Assembly (NCBI RefSeq): GCF_019904175.1
Contig: NZ_CP061913.1
Coordinates: 9,858,001 to 9,922,000 of the forward strand
Direction of reading: 5' to 3'
DNA: 64,000 nt
Origin: Dactylosporangium vinaceum
Lineage (GTDB): Bacteria; Actinomycetota; Actinomycetes; Mycobacteriales; Micromonosporaceae
The notes under the pieces were generated by a model. That model was not told the origin of the DNA and ran no database searches. It saw nothing but the letters and a program-made list of their open reading frames with translations. This document shows, piece by piece, positions 52,173-62,656 of the stretch. Both the position numbers and the translations under genes were made by a program. Within the stretch, counting starts at the first letter, position 1; each line of letters opens with the position of its first letter.

Positions 52173-52802
52173 GTGGGGCTCTTGCTCAAGGTTCACCGAG
52201 AGGTCGCCGGTGCCTGGCGCTCCGCGTGCTACGACATGTACCGGCACGCGAGCCGCCGGCGCAGCGTGCGGCTGCGGATGCAGGAGACGGCCGAGTACGG
52301 CCCGCGCAACCACCGGGGACAGCACGTCATGCGGGCCTCGTCGCGCAGCCGGGCCGCGGCCACCACGGGCGTCGCGCTGCTGGTGGCGGGCGGTGCCGCC
52401 GGGACCTACCTGGCCGTGGCCGGGAGCCTGGCCGCGCTGCAGCCCGAGCCCTACGAGGCGCCCGTCGCCGCGCCGGCCGCACCCGCGACCGCCCCGAACC
52501 CGGCCCCGAGCCTGATCCGGCCGCCCGCGCCGCAGCCCACCCAGGTGCGCCCGCAGGTCCGCCGCACGACCGAGCCGGCGCCGGTGCTGGCCGCGCCCGA
52601 GGTGCCGGTGCCGATCGAGGTGCCGACGCAGCAGCCGACGGAGCCGGAGAGCACCCCGACGCCCACGCCGAGCGCGACGCCGAGCGAAACCGCCAGCGAG
52701 ACGGCCAGCCCGTCACCCTCCGTCACGTCCTCATCGCCCTCGCCGTCACCCACAAAGCGCTCCAAATGGGGACGATCCGCCGACGATCGCGCCGGGCGCT
52801 GA
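52173..52802 (+). CDS. Membrane-anchored Pro/Thr/Ser-rich protein, unknown function
   Basis: 209 aa from GTG 52173 (GGAAGGA 6 nt upstream; ATG 52155 in frame lacks one). Basic N-terminal cytoplasmic region (about residues 1-60), one membrane helix (about 68-90, TTGVALLVAGGAAGTYLAVAG), then a Pro/Ala/Thr tail with TPTPTPSATPSETAS repeats, probably extracytoplasmic and wall-spanning. No catalytic domain. It precedes the PASTA kinase by 34 bp on the same strand and could be its partner or substrate. Confidence 0.7.
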   Translation: MGLLLKVHREVAGAWRSACYDMYRHASRRRSVRLRMQETAEYGPRNHRGQHVMRASSRSRAAATTGVALLVAGGAAGTYLAVAGSLAALQPEPYEAPVAAPAAPATAPNPAPSLIRPPAPQPTQVRPQVRRTTEPAPVLAAPEVPVPIEVPTQQPTEPESTPTPTPSATPSETASETASPSPSVTSSSPSPSPTKRSKWGRSADDRAGR

Positions 52803-52836
52803 GGTTTAGCCCACCTCAGCCGTACACTCGCAGCCA

Positions 52837-54828
52837 ATGGATACCACGGTCGCCGATCCTCTGCTCGGTGCGCTCGTAGACGGGCGCTACCGCGTTCGCT
52901 CGCGTGTCGCCAAAGGCGGCATGGCCACGGTCTACACGGCAATGGACGAGCGCCTCGAGCGCATCGTCGCGCTGAAGATCATCCACCCGGCGCAGTCCCG
53001 CGACCCGCTGTTCGTGGACCGGTTCACCGACGAGGCCAAGACCATCGCGCGGCTGACCCACCCGAACGTGGTGGCCGTCTACGACCAGGGCACCCATCAC
53101 GGGCTGCCGTATCTGGTCATGGAGTATGTCCGCGGCCAGACGCTGCGCGAGCTGCTCGCCGAGCGCCGGCGCCTGCAGCCGCAGGAGGCCCTGGCGATCA
53201 TGGAGCAGATGCTCGCCGCGATCGCCGCCGCGCACCGGGCCGGGCTCGTGCACCGCGACGTCAAGCCGGAGAACGTGCTCGTCGCGGAGTCGCCCGGCGA
53301 CACGCACAACATCATCGACGGCGTGGTCAAGGTGGCCGACTTCGGCCTCGCCCGCGCGGTCGAGGCGAGCGCCGACGAGACCGGCTCGCACCTGATGGCC
53401 ACCGTCGCCTACGTGGCACCGGAGCTGGTCACCGACGGGCACGCGGACCCGCGCACCGACGTCTACTCGGCCGGGATCGTGCTCTTCGAGATGCTCACCG
53501 GGCGGGTGCCCTATGAGGCCGACCGGCCCGTCGAGGTGGCCTGGCAGCACGTGGACCGCGACGTGCCGTTCCCGTCGAAGTACGTCCCCGGCCTGCCCGC
53601 CGCCGTCGACGACCTGGTGGCCCGGGCGACCCGGCGCGATCCGGGCGCCCGCCCGACCGACGCGGGCGCGATGCTGGCCGAGGTCCAGGTGGTCCGCGAG
53701 GACGTCGGCACCGTGACCGACGGCCGGACCCGTCAGGTGGCTCCGCCGACGGTGATGGTGCCGCGGGTCGACTCCGTGCCGCAGCACCACGCGCACGGCA
53801 ATCCGCAGACGCAGACGTATCAGGCCAGCCGCCGCCCGTCGTGGGCCCGGCTGCCCGCTCCCGCGCCGTCGCAGGGCGTGGGCCGCCGGCACCGGGGTGA
53901 GGTCACGCGCACCTCCGAGGGCGGCGGACTGCAGGGGCTGCTGGCCCAGATCAACGCCAACCCGCGCACCCGGCTGGCCGTGATCGCCGCGATGCTGACG
54001 TTCGGCCTGCTCGTCGCGGTCGGCGGCTACTGGTTCGGCGTCGGCCGCTACACCGACACGCCCGACCTGCGGGCCAAGACGGGTCAGCAGGCCGCGAAGG
54101 AGGCGGCGGCGGGCGGGTTCAAGGTCAAGTTCGGGACGCCGCAGTTCGATGCGGCGGTACCGAAGGATGCGGTCCTGTCCCAGGACCCGGCGGCCGGCGG
54201 GCGGATCCTCAGCGGGGGCACCATCACGCTCGTCCTGTCCCTCGGGCCCGAGGTCTACCAGGTGCCGGACATCGCCGGCAAGGAGTGGGACCTCGCGCTC
54301 GTCGACCTGCAGGCGTTGAAGCTGACCGCCAACCGGGCCGAGAAGTTCGACGACGCCGTCCCGGCCAATTACGTCATCGACACCGACCCCAAGATCGGCA
54401 CCCCGGCCAAGCCCGGCCAGGCGATCACCGTCTTCGTCAGCAAGGGCCCCAACCCGGTCAAGGTGCCGCTCGTCGTCGGCAAGACCCAGGACCAGGCCAA
54501 GCAGGCCCTGGACAAGGTCGGCATCAAGATCGGCAAGGTCGAGGAGGTCGAGAGCGACAAGCCCAAGGGGCAGGTCGTCTCGCAGAGCATCGGCGACGGC
54601 AACAGCGTGGCCGACGGCATGGTCATCGACCTGCAGATCTCCAAGGGCCCGGCCCAGATCCCGATGCCCGAGGTCCGCGGCATGCCGCTCGACCAGGCCA
54701 AGGCGCAGCTCGAAGGGCTCGGCCTGGTCGTCGACGCGCAGGGCTTCGGCACGGTCCGCCAGCAGAACCCACCGCCCAACACGCCTGTCGTCCCCGGCCA
54801 GCACGTGTCGCTGTTCGCGTTCTTCTGA
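52837..54828 (+). CDS. Ser/Thr protein kinase with four PASTA repeats (PknL/PknB-like)
   Basis: 663 aa. Kinase domain about residues 18-280: VAKGGMATVYTA glycine loop, Lys in VALKII (about 48), HRDVKPENVL (about 143-152), ADFGLAR, and APE in YVAPELV. A basic/Gln-rich juxtamembrane stretch, a membrane helix (about 380-402), then four PASTA units (about 405-663), e.g. VPLVVGKTQDQAKQALDKVG and MPEVRGMPLDQAKAQLEGLG. PASTA repeats sense muropeptides/lipid II. Position next to the Rv2175c-like gene and before aroG matches mycobacterial PknL, although PknL itself lacks PASTA repeats. Confidence 0.95.
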   Translation: MDTTVADPLLGALVDGRYRVRSRVAKGGMATVYTAMDERLERIVALKIIHPAQSRDPLFVDRFTDEAKTIARLTHPNVVAVYDQGTHHGLPYLVMEYVRGQTLRELLAERRRLQPQEALAIMEQMLAAIAAAHRAGLVHRDVKPENVLVAESPGDTHNIIDGVVKVADFGLARAVEASADETGSHLMATVAYVAPELVTDGHADPRTDVYSAGIVLFEMLTGRVPYEADRPVEVAWQHVDRDVPFPSKYVPGLPAAVDDLVARATRRDPGARPTDAGAMLAEVQVVREDVGTVTDGRTRQVAPPTVMVPRVDSVPQHHAHGNPQTQTYQASRRPSWARLPAPAPSQGVGRRHRGEVTRTSEGGGLQGLLAQINANPRTRLAVIAAMLTFGLLVAVGGYWFGVGRYTDTPDLRAKTGQQAAKEAAAGGFKVKFGTPQFDAAVPKDAVLSQDPAAGGRILSGGTITLVLSLGPEVYQVPDIAGKEWDLALVDLQALKLTANRAEKFDDAVPANYVIDTDPKIGTPAKPGQAITVFVSKGPNPVKVPLVVGKTQDQAKQALDKVGIKIGKVEEVESDKPKGQVVSQSIGDGNSVADGMVIDLQISKGPAQIPMPEVRGMPLDQAKAQLEGLGLVVDAQGFGTVRQQNPPPNTPVVPGQHVSLFAFF

Positions 54829-54835
54829 TGGGTCG

Positions 54836-55714
54836 GTGTTGATGGTCTCCGGCGTCCCCACCCCCGTCGGCGGGCACGCGCTCGTCGGCGGCGGGCTCGG
54901 CAAGGGGCTGCTGCGCTACGTCGAGCAGACGACCGCGACGGCCGTGCAGGTGTACGTGTCCAACCCGCGCGGCTGGGCGCTCGCCACCGGCGACCCGAAG
55001 CAGGACGACGCGTTCGGCAAGGGCTGCGCCGAGCACGGGGTGACCGCCTACGTGCACGCCGCCCTGCTCGTCAACCTGGGCTCCCCCACCGAGGCCACCG
55101 TCGAGCGCTCGGTGGCCACCCTGGAGCACGCCCTGCGCCGCGCCCACGCCATCGGGGCCCAGGGCGTCGTCTTCCACGCCGGATCGGCCGTCGATCCGAC
55201 GCATGCCGAACGGGCCTTCGCGACGGTACGTCGAGTCCTCCTCCCCCTCCTGGACGAGGCCGATCACCAGGGCTGGCCGCAGCTGCTCGTGGAGCCGAGC
55301 GCCGGCGGCGGCCGGTCCCTCGCCTCGCGGGTCGAGCACCTGGAGCAGTACCTGGACGCGGTCGAGCGCCACCCGCACCTCGGCGTCTGCTTCGACACGT
55401 GCCACGCCTGGGCGGCCGGGCACGACCTGGCCACGCCGGGCGGGATGACGGCGACGCTCGACGCCCTGGTGGCCGCGGCCGGCGCCGACCGGCTCCGGCT
55501 CATCCACGCCAACGACTCGAAGGACGCCTGCGGGTCGACGCGGGACCGCCACGAGTCGCTGGGCAAGGGCACCATCGGCGCGGCCGCCTTCGCCGAGCTG
55601 GTCAAGCACCCGGCGGCCGGCGGAGTCCCGCTCATCGTGGAGACGCCGAGCGGGTCGGATGCAGGGGAGCACGCGGCCGACATCAGGCTTCTACGCGGTT
55701 CAATGGCTGTGTGA
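54836..55714 (+). CDS. nfo: Endonuclease IV-family AP endonuclease
   Basis: TIM-barrel, zinc-dependent AP endonuclease. 292 aa from GTG 54836 (an ATG at 54842 is equally possible). Metal-ligand segments: VGGHALVGGGLGKGL near the start, VYVSNPRGW, VFHAGSAVD (His, about residue 115), LLVEPSAGGG (Glu, about 150), GVCFDTCHAWAAGHDL (Asp, His, about 183-198), IHANDSKDACGSTRDRHESLGKGTIG (Asp, His) and VETPSG. 7 bp after the kinase stop; its stop overlaps the MFS gene (GTGA). Confidence 0.94.
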   Translation: MLMVSGVPTPVGGHALVGGGLGKGLLRYVEQTTATAVQVYVSNPRGWALATGDPKQDDAFGKGCAEHGVTAYVHAALLVNLGSPTEATVERSVATLEHALRRAHAIGAQGVVFHAGSAVDPTHAERAFATVRRVLLPLLDEADHQGWPQLLVEPSAGGGRSLASRVEHLEQYLDAVERHPHLGVCFDTCHAWAAGHDLATPGGMTATLDALVAAAGADRLRLIHANDSKDACGSTRDRHESLGKGTIGAAAFAELVKHPAAGGVPLIVETPSGSDAGEHAADIRLLRGSMAV

Positions 55715-56853
55715 AGCGCGATCTCAACCTGATCGCGGCGGGGCTGGCGATCTCGACGGCCGGGGACGCGGCCGCGCTCGTGGCGCTGCTGCTGCGGCTC
55801 CAGCCGCACGGGAGCGGGTGGGTGGCCGGGCTACTGGCGGCCGAGCTCATTCCCTATGTCGTGCTGGCCCCGCTCACCGGGCGGGTGGTCGACCGCTTCG
55901 AGACGCGCTCGGTGCTGCTCGTCGCGCTGGCCGGGCAGGCGGTCCTCTGCGTGCCGCTCGCGCTGGTGTCCGCGCTGTGGGCCACCGTCCTGCTCTTCGC
56001 CGGCATCACGGCGCTGTCCGCGTTCGTGCGCCCGGCGACCTCGGCCCTGGTCCCGGCGATCACCGGGGCTGACGCGGCCCAGAAGGGCTACGCCCGCCTG
56101 GCCACCGGCACCGGCCTCGGCTGGATCGCCGGCCCGGCCGCGGGCGGCCTGCTCACCGGCGCGTTCGGCGCGACCGCCGCGATCCTGGCCGACGCGGTCA
56201 CCTTCACACTGCTGACCGCGGCCTGCGCGGCCGTCCGGACCCGCCGCCACCCCGCCCCGCACGACCCCGAGGGCGCGACCGCCCGCGGTGGCCTGCGCCT
56301 CATCCTCGCCGACCGGGTCCTGCGCACCGCCCTGCTCGGCAGCGCGATAGCGGTGAGCGCCGGTGTCGTCGACAACGTGGCCGCGCCGTTCCGCTTCGTC
56401 GGCCAGCTGGGCGCCGGCGACTCCGGCTACGGCCTCTACCTGACGCTGTGGGGCATCGGCGCGCTGCTCGCGGCCCAGGTCGTCAGCCGCGTGCCGCTCT
56501 CCGATGCGGCGCTCATCGCGCTCGGCAACCTGCTGATCGGGGCCGGCATCGCGGGCATCGGCCTGGCCCCGACACTGGTCCTGGCGTTCGTGGCGTCCCT
56601 GGTCGGCGGCTTCGGCAACGGCGTGACGAACGTCGCCCAGAACGCGCTGATCAGCACCCGCACTCCCCCGGACCGGCACGGCCGCGCCTTCGCCGCCGCC
56701 GGCGCGCTGATCCAGACCGCGATCGGCGTCGGGACGGCGGCCGCATCACCCCTGGTCACTGCCCTGAAGGCCGACGGCGCGATGCTCACCGCGGGCCTGA
56801 TCACCGGCGCCGTGGCGCTCGTCGCCCTGATCTTGAGCCGGTCGGCTGCCTGA
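55711..56853 (+). CDS. Major facilitator superfamily transporter
   Basis: 380 aa from GTG 55711 (GTGA overlap with nfo). About ten to twelve hydrophobic helices; the loop 2-3 motif appears as PLTGRVVDRFETRSVLL (about residues 52-68). N-terminal SAGDAAALVALLLRLQP is typical of MFS_3-like drug exporters. Substrate unknown. It is the last gene before the lipoprotein/TelA operon (59 bp gap). Confidence 0.85.
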   Translation: MKRDLNLIAAGLAISTAGDAAALVALLLRLQPHGSGWVAGLLAAELIPYVVLAPLTGRVVDRFETRSVLLVALAGQAVLCVPLALVSALWATVLLFAGITALSAFVRPATSALVPAITGADAAQKGYARLATGTGLGWIAGPAAGGLLTGAFGATAAILADAVTFTLLTAACAAVRTRRHPAPHDPEGATARGGLRLILADRVLRTALLGSAIAVSAGVVDNVAAPFRFVGQLGAGDSGYGLYLTLWGIGALLAAQVVSRVPLSDAALIALGNLLIGAGIAGIGLAPTLVLAFVASLVGGFGNGVTNVAQNALISTRTPPDRHGRAFAAAGALIQTAIGVGTAAASPLVTALKADGAMLTAGLITGAVALVALILSRSAA

Positions 56854-56912
56854 CTCCCGTCGTTCATCTTCCGTTGGCCGTGTCGTTGGCCCGGCGCTGC
56901 TACCAACGGGTC

Positions 56913-58550
56913 GTGCGGTTCAAGGAGTTCACGGCAGTCGCCCTCGTGGCGGTCGTACTGATGTCGGCGTGCAGCAGCGCCAAGCCGTCGCCGGAGAAGA
57001 CCGGCGGCTACGACGCCAGCCCCAAGGCGCTCAACATCATCGCGGGCACCGAGCAGGAGACGGTCGCGAACACGATCGTCAAGCCCTGGTGCCAGAGCAA
57101 GGGATATCAGTGCAACATCACGCTGAAGGGCTCGGTCGACCAGGCGCGCCTGCTCGCCGCCGGCAATAACGACTACGACGCCTACTGGTTCGCCTCCAGC
57201 GTCTTCGCCCAGATCGGCGACACCGGTGGGAAGCTGCAGGACACCAAGACGATGTTCCTGACCCCGGTGGTGTTCGCCGGCTGGCAGAGCGAGATGCAGA
57301 AGCTCGGGTTCGCCGGGCGGACCGACGTCTCCATCGGCGACATCCTGACCGCCGTCGAGTCCGGGAAGACAAAGGTGTGGGTGACCAACCCGACCCAGTC
57401 GAACTCGGGCGCGACAGCGCTGTTCGGGTTCATGAACTACTTCGCCGGCAACGGCCCGGGCAAGGCGCTCACGCAGGAGCAGCTGGACTCGGCCCCGGTC
57501 GAGGACGGGATCACACGGTTCATCAAGGCGATGAGCCAGACCCCGCCGTCGACGGGCACGCTCATGAGCCAGTGCGTCGAGCAGCCCAGCGAGTGCCGCA
57601 CCATGTTCACCTACGAGGACCTGGTCATCGAGAAGAACCAGGAGCTCGTGAAGGCCGGCAAGGAGCCGCTCGTCGTGGCCTACCCGCGCGGGTCGCTGGC
57701 GATCAGTGACTCCCCGCTGGGCTTCTACCCGCACAACAACGGCGGCGACGCGGCCAAGAAGCAGATCCTCAGCGAGCTGCAGGACTACCTGCTCAAGGAC
57801 AAGGCCGCCCAGACCGAGCTGCTGAAGCTGGGCCGCCGCCCGGCCACGAGCGTCGGGCTGACGCTCGACAACCCGGACACCGCGGTCTTCAACCCCGCCT
57901 GGGGCATCCAGGCCACGATCAACGAGCAGGGCATCCAGTATCCGTCCGCGCCCGTCATCCAGGCCGCGCTGGACCGCTACCAGACCCGCTACCGGCGCCC
58001 GGTGAACACCTACTACTGCCTCGACGGCAGCGGCTCGATGAACGGCAACGGCGGCTGGAACGGCGTGAAGGCGGCCGCGCACCAGGTCTTCGACCAGGAC
58101 CAGGCGGCGGTGAACTTCCTGCAGAGCCACCCGAAGGACATCACGACGGTGACGATCTTCAACAGCGGCGTCACCGCGGGACCGTGGACGGTCAACGGCA
58201 ACGACGCGAACGCGCTGCGCGGGATCACCAACAACATCAACGGCTACAACCCCGGTGGCGGCACCGACATGTACACCTGCCTCAAGGAGGCCGGCGACCT
58301 GCTGAGCAAGCCGCAGACCGACGACCGCAAGGGCCTTGTCGTGCTGATGACCGACGGCAAGTCGGAGACCGGCCACCGCAGCGAGGCGCTGTCGGCGCTG
58401 AAGGCGGCGAAGGTACCGGTCGTCGCGATCGCGTTCGGCAGCGAGCCCGACGCCAGCCAGCTCAAGGAGCTCGCGTCCGCGACCGGCGGCACGTACGTCC
58501 AGCAGAACGACCTCGTCGCCGCGCTGCGCCAGGCCGCGGGGTACAAGTGA
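56913..58550 (+). CDS. Lipoprotein fusing a solute-binding-like domain to a VWA domain
   Basis: 545 aa from GTG 56913. Signal peptide and lipobox: basic RFKEF, hydrophobic VALVAVVLM, then MSAC (lipid Cys about residue 22). Residues about 40-345 look like a periplasmic solute-binding protein (LNIIAGTEQETV, NDYDAYWFASS, NPTQSNSGATALFGFM). Residues about 360-545 form a von Willebrand A domain with intact MIDAS: DGSGSMNG (about 370), GGGTDMYT and VVLMTDGKSE (about 478). No ABC permease or ATPase is nearby. Its stop overlaps the XpaC-like start (GTGA), opening a four-gene operon that ends in telA. Confidence 0.88.
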   Translation: MRFKEFTAVALVAVVLMSACSSAKPSPEKTGGYDASPKALNIIAGTEQETVANTIVKPWCQSKGYQCNITLKGSVDQARLLAAGNNDYDAYWFASSVFAQIGDTGGKLQDTKTMFLTPVVFAGWQSEMQKLGFAGRTDVSIGDILTAVESGKTKVWVTNPTQSNSGATALFGFMNYFAGNGPGKALTQEQLDSAPVEDGITRFIKAMSQTPPSTGTLMSQCVEQPSECRTMFTYEDLVIEKNQELVKAGKEPLVVAYPRGSLAISDSPLGFYPHNNGGDAAKKQILSELQDYLLKDKAAQTELLKLGRRPATSVGLTLDNPDTAVFNPAWGIQATINEQGIQYPSAPVIQAALDRYQTRYRRPVNTYYCLDGSGSMNGNGGWNGVKAAAHQVFDQDQAAVNFLQSHPKDITTVTIFNSGVTAGPWTVNGNDANALRGITNNINGYNPGGGTDMYTCLKEAGDLLSKPQTDDRKGLVVLMTDGKSETGHRSEALSALKAAKVPVVAIAFGSEPDASQLKELASATGGTYVQQNDLVAALRQAAGYK

Positions 58551-59143
58551 GGCGCCGCCTCGCCGCCCCGGTCGCGCTCGTCGCGGCCGTGGTGGTGTTC
58601 GTGGTCATCTACCTGCTCATCGGCAGCCTGTTGTGGGCGCCGATCCTCGCGGTCGTCGCGGCGATCGGCGTCTACCTGATGCTCGACGACCGCAGCTCGG
58701 CCCAGGTCAGCAGCGACGACTACGCCGACGAGGCGCAGGAGAAGGTGGACGAGGCGCTGAAGCTCATCAAGGGCATCCAGCGCCTGGCCAAGGACGTGCG
58801 CTCCCCCGTCGCCCGCAAGGCGCTGGAGACCGCCTGCGAGATCGTGCCCGAGCTGTTCCGGCGGGTGCAGGCCAAGTCGCCCAACAGCCTGTTCTCGACG
58901 GCCAGCCAGATCGGCGGGCACCTGCGCAGCCTCGACGGCGCCGTCCACCAGTACATCGACATCCAGAGCAAGCCGATGCTGTACCGCGACCCGGAGTCGC
59001 TGCGGCTCAGCGGTGAGCACGCGTTCCAGCGCTTCGCCGACTTCGCCCTGGAGAGCGTCCGGCTGGTCAACCAGGGCGACCTGGCGCAGTACAAGGCCAA
59101 CCTCGACACCGTCGCACCGCCGAAGCTTCCTGAGTTGGGATGA
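58547..59143 (+). CDS. XpaC-like (5-bromo-4-chloroindolyl phosphate hydrolysis) membrane protein
   Basis: 198 aa from GTG 58547, overlapping the upstream stop. Two adjacent N-terminal membrane helices (about residues 7-25 and 27-46), then a soluble helical domain: DEALKLIKGIQRLAKDV, ALETACEIVPELFRRV, HLRSLDGAVHQYIDI and FQRFADFALESVRLV. This is the layout of XpaC/YceG proteins that pair with TelA/YceH in Firmicutes. The enzymatic name is historical; the likely role is in a stress/toxic-anion system with TelA. Confidence 0.8.
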   Translation: MRRRLAAPVALVAAVVVFVVIYLLIGSLLWAPILAVVAAIGVYLMLDDRSSAQVSSDDYADEAQEKVDEALKLIKGIQRLAKDVRSPVARKALETACEIVPELFRRVQAKSPNSLFSTASQIGGHLRSLDGAVHQYIDIQSKPMLYRDPESLRLSGEHAFQRFADFALESVRLVNQGDLAQYKANLDTVAPPKLPELG

Positions 59144-59153
59144 AGGAGTCACG

Positions 59154-60299
59154 TTGAGATTGCCGAGCATCCGGTTCCTGATCGGGCTGGGAACGGTGAT
59201 CGTCGTCCTGGTCGCCGGCGTCGTGCTCTACACGACGCTGGGCAAGAAGAAGGACGACAACACGCCGGCCGCCACGCCGGACACGACCCTGACCTGCCTG
59301 GGCGGCTCCGAGAAGTCCGAGCTGATGGCCGACGCGAAGGTCAGGCAGCTCCTCAAGGACAAGTACCACCTGACGGTGAACTTCCAGGCGCTGGGCTCCT
59401 ACGACCAGGTCCAGCTGTCGACCGACGAGCTGAACAAGCGCAAGGTCGACTGCCTGTGGCCGTCGAGCGCCAGCGCGCAGGCCGTGTTCGAGGCGCAGCA
59501 CCAGGGTCTCGTACGCGCGGAGAACGTCCTGCAGTCGCCCGAGGTGATCTACGCCGGGCCCAAGGGCACCGCGGCGCTCATGGGCAAGCAGCTCGTCCAG
59601 CAGCGCGGGAACCAGTACTACATCGTCAACATGAAGGCGCTGCTGGTGGAGTACATCGCCAAGCGGCAGACCTGGGAGTCCATCAACGCCAACGGCCTCA
59701 ACGGGCCGATCACGGTGTCGAGCACGGACCCGGCCCGCTCCAACAGCGGCTTCACGCTGGCCCAGCTGGAGCTGAACATCCTCGCCACCGACGACGTCTT
59801 CTCCGCGCCGAACCTCGACCAGGCCAGGAAGGCGCTGCCGAAGATGCGGGAGCTCTACGACGCGCAGGGTCTGCAGGCGCGCAGCTCCGACTCCGGGTTC
59901 CAGCAGTGGCTCACCCAGGGCGCCGAGCTCAAGGCGCCGCTCTACGCCGGCTACGAGAACCAGCTGATCCAGCAGATCGTCGCGGCCGGGGCCAACAGCG
60001 CCTCGATCCTGAAGAACGTCAGGGTGCTGTACCCCGAGCCGACGATCTACAGCGACCACCCGATCCTCGCGCTGAACGCCGACGCGAGCCGGTTCATCGA
60101 CGCGATGAAGGACGACGAGATCCAGACGATCGCGTGGCGGCAGTACGGCTTCCGCTCGGCGGTCAAGGTCGGGATCAACGACGTGAGCGTCTTCAAGGAC
60201 ATCAACCTGTCCGACCAGATCCGCACGACGGCGCCGCCGGCCGCCGACGTGACATTGGCGTTGCTCGACTGCATGAAGGACGCCAAGAAGTGCCAATGA
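59154..60299 (+). CDS. Membrane-anchored solute-binding-like protein
   Basis: 381 aa from TTG 59154 with AAGGAG 5 nt upstream. One N-terminal membrane helix (about residues 8-28, no lipobox Cys) anchors a solute-binding-like domain: LTCLGGSEKSELMAD, VDCLWPSSASAQAVFEAQ, GPITVSSTDPARSNSGFTLAQL, YEPTIYSDHPILAL-like end. The phrase S-x-DP-x-x-SNSGF parallels NPTQSNSGAT of the upstream lipoprotein, so the two are related copies. No ABC partner. 10 bp after the XpaC-like stop and 10 bp before telA. Confidence 0.82.
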   Translation: MRLPSIRFLIGLGTVIVVLVAGVVLYTTLGKKKDDNTPAATPDTTLTCLGGSEKSELMADAKVRQLLKDKYHLTVNFQALGSYDQVQLSTDELNKRKVDCLWPSSASAQAVFEAQHQGLVRAENVLQSPEVIYAGPKGTAALMGKQLVQQRGNQYYIVNMKALLVEYIAKRQTWESINANGLNGPITVSSTDPARSNSGFTLAQLELNILATDDVFSAPNLDQARKALPKMRELYDAQGLQARSSDSGFQQWLTQGAELKAPLYAGYENQLIQQIVAAGANSASILKNVRVLYPEPTIYSDHPILALNADASRFIDAMKDDEIQTIAWRQYGFRSAVKVGINDVSVFKDINLSDQIRTTAPPAADVTLALLDCMKDAKKCQ

Positions 60300-60309
60300 G
60301 GGGGACCAG

Positions 60310-61623
60310 ATGAGCGACGGACTGCAGATCGACTTCGGCACCATCGTCGGTGGGCCGCCCGAACCGGCGGCGGGCTCGGCCGACAGTGCCATCTCCAACG
60401 CGCTGGTGCTGAGCGCCGAGCCGCGCGCGCTGGTGTGCAAGGACCTGCTCAGCCCGGGGCAGCTCGCGCAGGCGCAGGCGGCGGCCAAGCAGCTGTACCC
60501 GGTGATGCTCGCCAACACCGACCAGCTCGCCGCGTTCGGCACCAGCGCCATCGACGGCGTCAACGCCCAGGTCACCCGGATCTTCCGCGAGGTCGGCCGG
60601 GTCAACATCCCCGAGCTCACGGGGATCATGCACGAGCTCAACGACCGGATGCGCAACTTCCGCCGCAAGTACGACCCGAGCGACCCGAAGGTCCGCGAGA
60701 CATTCAACAAGTTCTCGGACTCGATCAAGGGTCTGTTCCGCAAGGGCCGCGACCTGCTGGAGATGCTGTTCGAGGAGGCCAAGACCGTCGAGCAGCAGCT
60801 GGACAAGGTCGCCGGCCAGCTCAGCGACAAGCAGCTGCAGCTCAAGCGCAACGTCGTGCTGTGCGACGAGCTCTACAAGGCCAACGAGGCGGCGATCGGC
60901 CAGCTCGTCGGCGCGATCGCGGTGATGGAGCTGGTCCGCGACGTGGCGCTCGACGACGCCAACTCCATCAAGATCACGCCGGGCGCGCCCGACGAGCGCG
61001 ACCTGCAGGAGCGCCTCTCCCTGATCACCGAGTTCATCCAGGCCCTCGAGGTCCGGATCAACGAGTTCCAGCAGCGCCTCTTCGTCGCCTGGTCCACGTC
61101 GCCGCAGGTACGCAACATCCGCACCCTGAACTACGGCCTGGGCCAGCGCCTGGCGCTGCTGATGAACCTGACGATCCCCACGATGAAGCTCACGATCGCC
61201 CAATGGGCCCTGATGATGCAGGCCAACCAGGCGGCCGACATGCAGCAGGCGGTGGCCGACGGCGCGAACGACGTCCTGTCCGCCTACGCCCAGGCGTCGA
61301 AGACGGCGGTGCCGCAGATCGCCCGCGTCATCCAGACCCCGACGATCCGCCCGGAGACCATCCTGGAGGTTGCCGACTCGATCGACGCCCAGGCCCGCGG
61401 CATCGAGGAGGCAGTGAAGTACGGCCAGCAGAAGCGCGCCGAGGTGGTGACCGCGATCGTCACGGCGAACGAGTCGATGTCGCAGACCTCGCAGCGCCTG
61501 AGCCGGACCGTCATCGAGCTCGTCACCAGGGCCAAGGAGCCGGTGGCCCTGCCGGCCGGCCCGCAGATCCCGGCCTCGGTGCTCGAGCAGGCCCCGGCGC
61601 TGGCGCAGCGGCAGGACGCGTAG
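60310..61623 (+). CDS. Toxic anion resistance protein TelA family
   Basis: 437 aa, largely helical cytoplasmic protein. TelA landmarks: FREVGRVNIPELTGIMHELNDRMRNF (about residues 95-120), LLEMLFEEAKTVEQQLDKV (about 152-170), LKRNVVLCDELYKANEAAIGQL (about 183-204), WSTSPQVRNIRTLNYGLGQRLALLMNLTIPTMKLTIAQWALM (about 261-302). TelA/KlaA was first linked to tellurite resistance and to the Ter stress network. GAGGGGGAC precedes the ATG. It closes the operon and is convergent with ltaE (4-bp gap). Confidence 0.93.
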   Translation: MSDGLQIDFGTIVGGPPEPAAGSADSAISNALVLSAEPRALVCKDLLSPGQLAQAQAAAKQLYPVMLANTDQLAAFGTSAIDGVNAQVTRIFREVGRVNIPELTGIMHELNDRMRNFRRKYDPSDPKVRETFNKFSDSIKGLFRKGRDLLEMLFEEAKTVEQQLDKVAGQLSDKQLQLKRNVVLCDELYKANEAAIGQLVGAIAVMELVRDVALDDANSIKITPGAPDERDLQERLSLITEFIQALEVRINEFQQRLFVAWSTSPQVRNIRTLNYGLGQRLALLMNLTIPTMKLTIAQWALMMQANQAADMQQAVADGANDVLSAYAQASKTAVPQIARVIQTPTIRPETILEVADSIDAQARGIEEAVKYGQQKRAEVVTAIVTANESMSQTSQRLSRTVIELVTRAKEPVALPAGPQIPASVLEQAPALAQRQDA

Positions 61624-61627
61624 CCGG

Positions 61628-62648
<1,021 letters not shown>

Positions 62649-62656
<8 letters not shown>

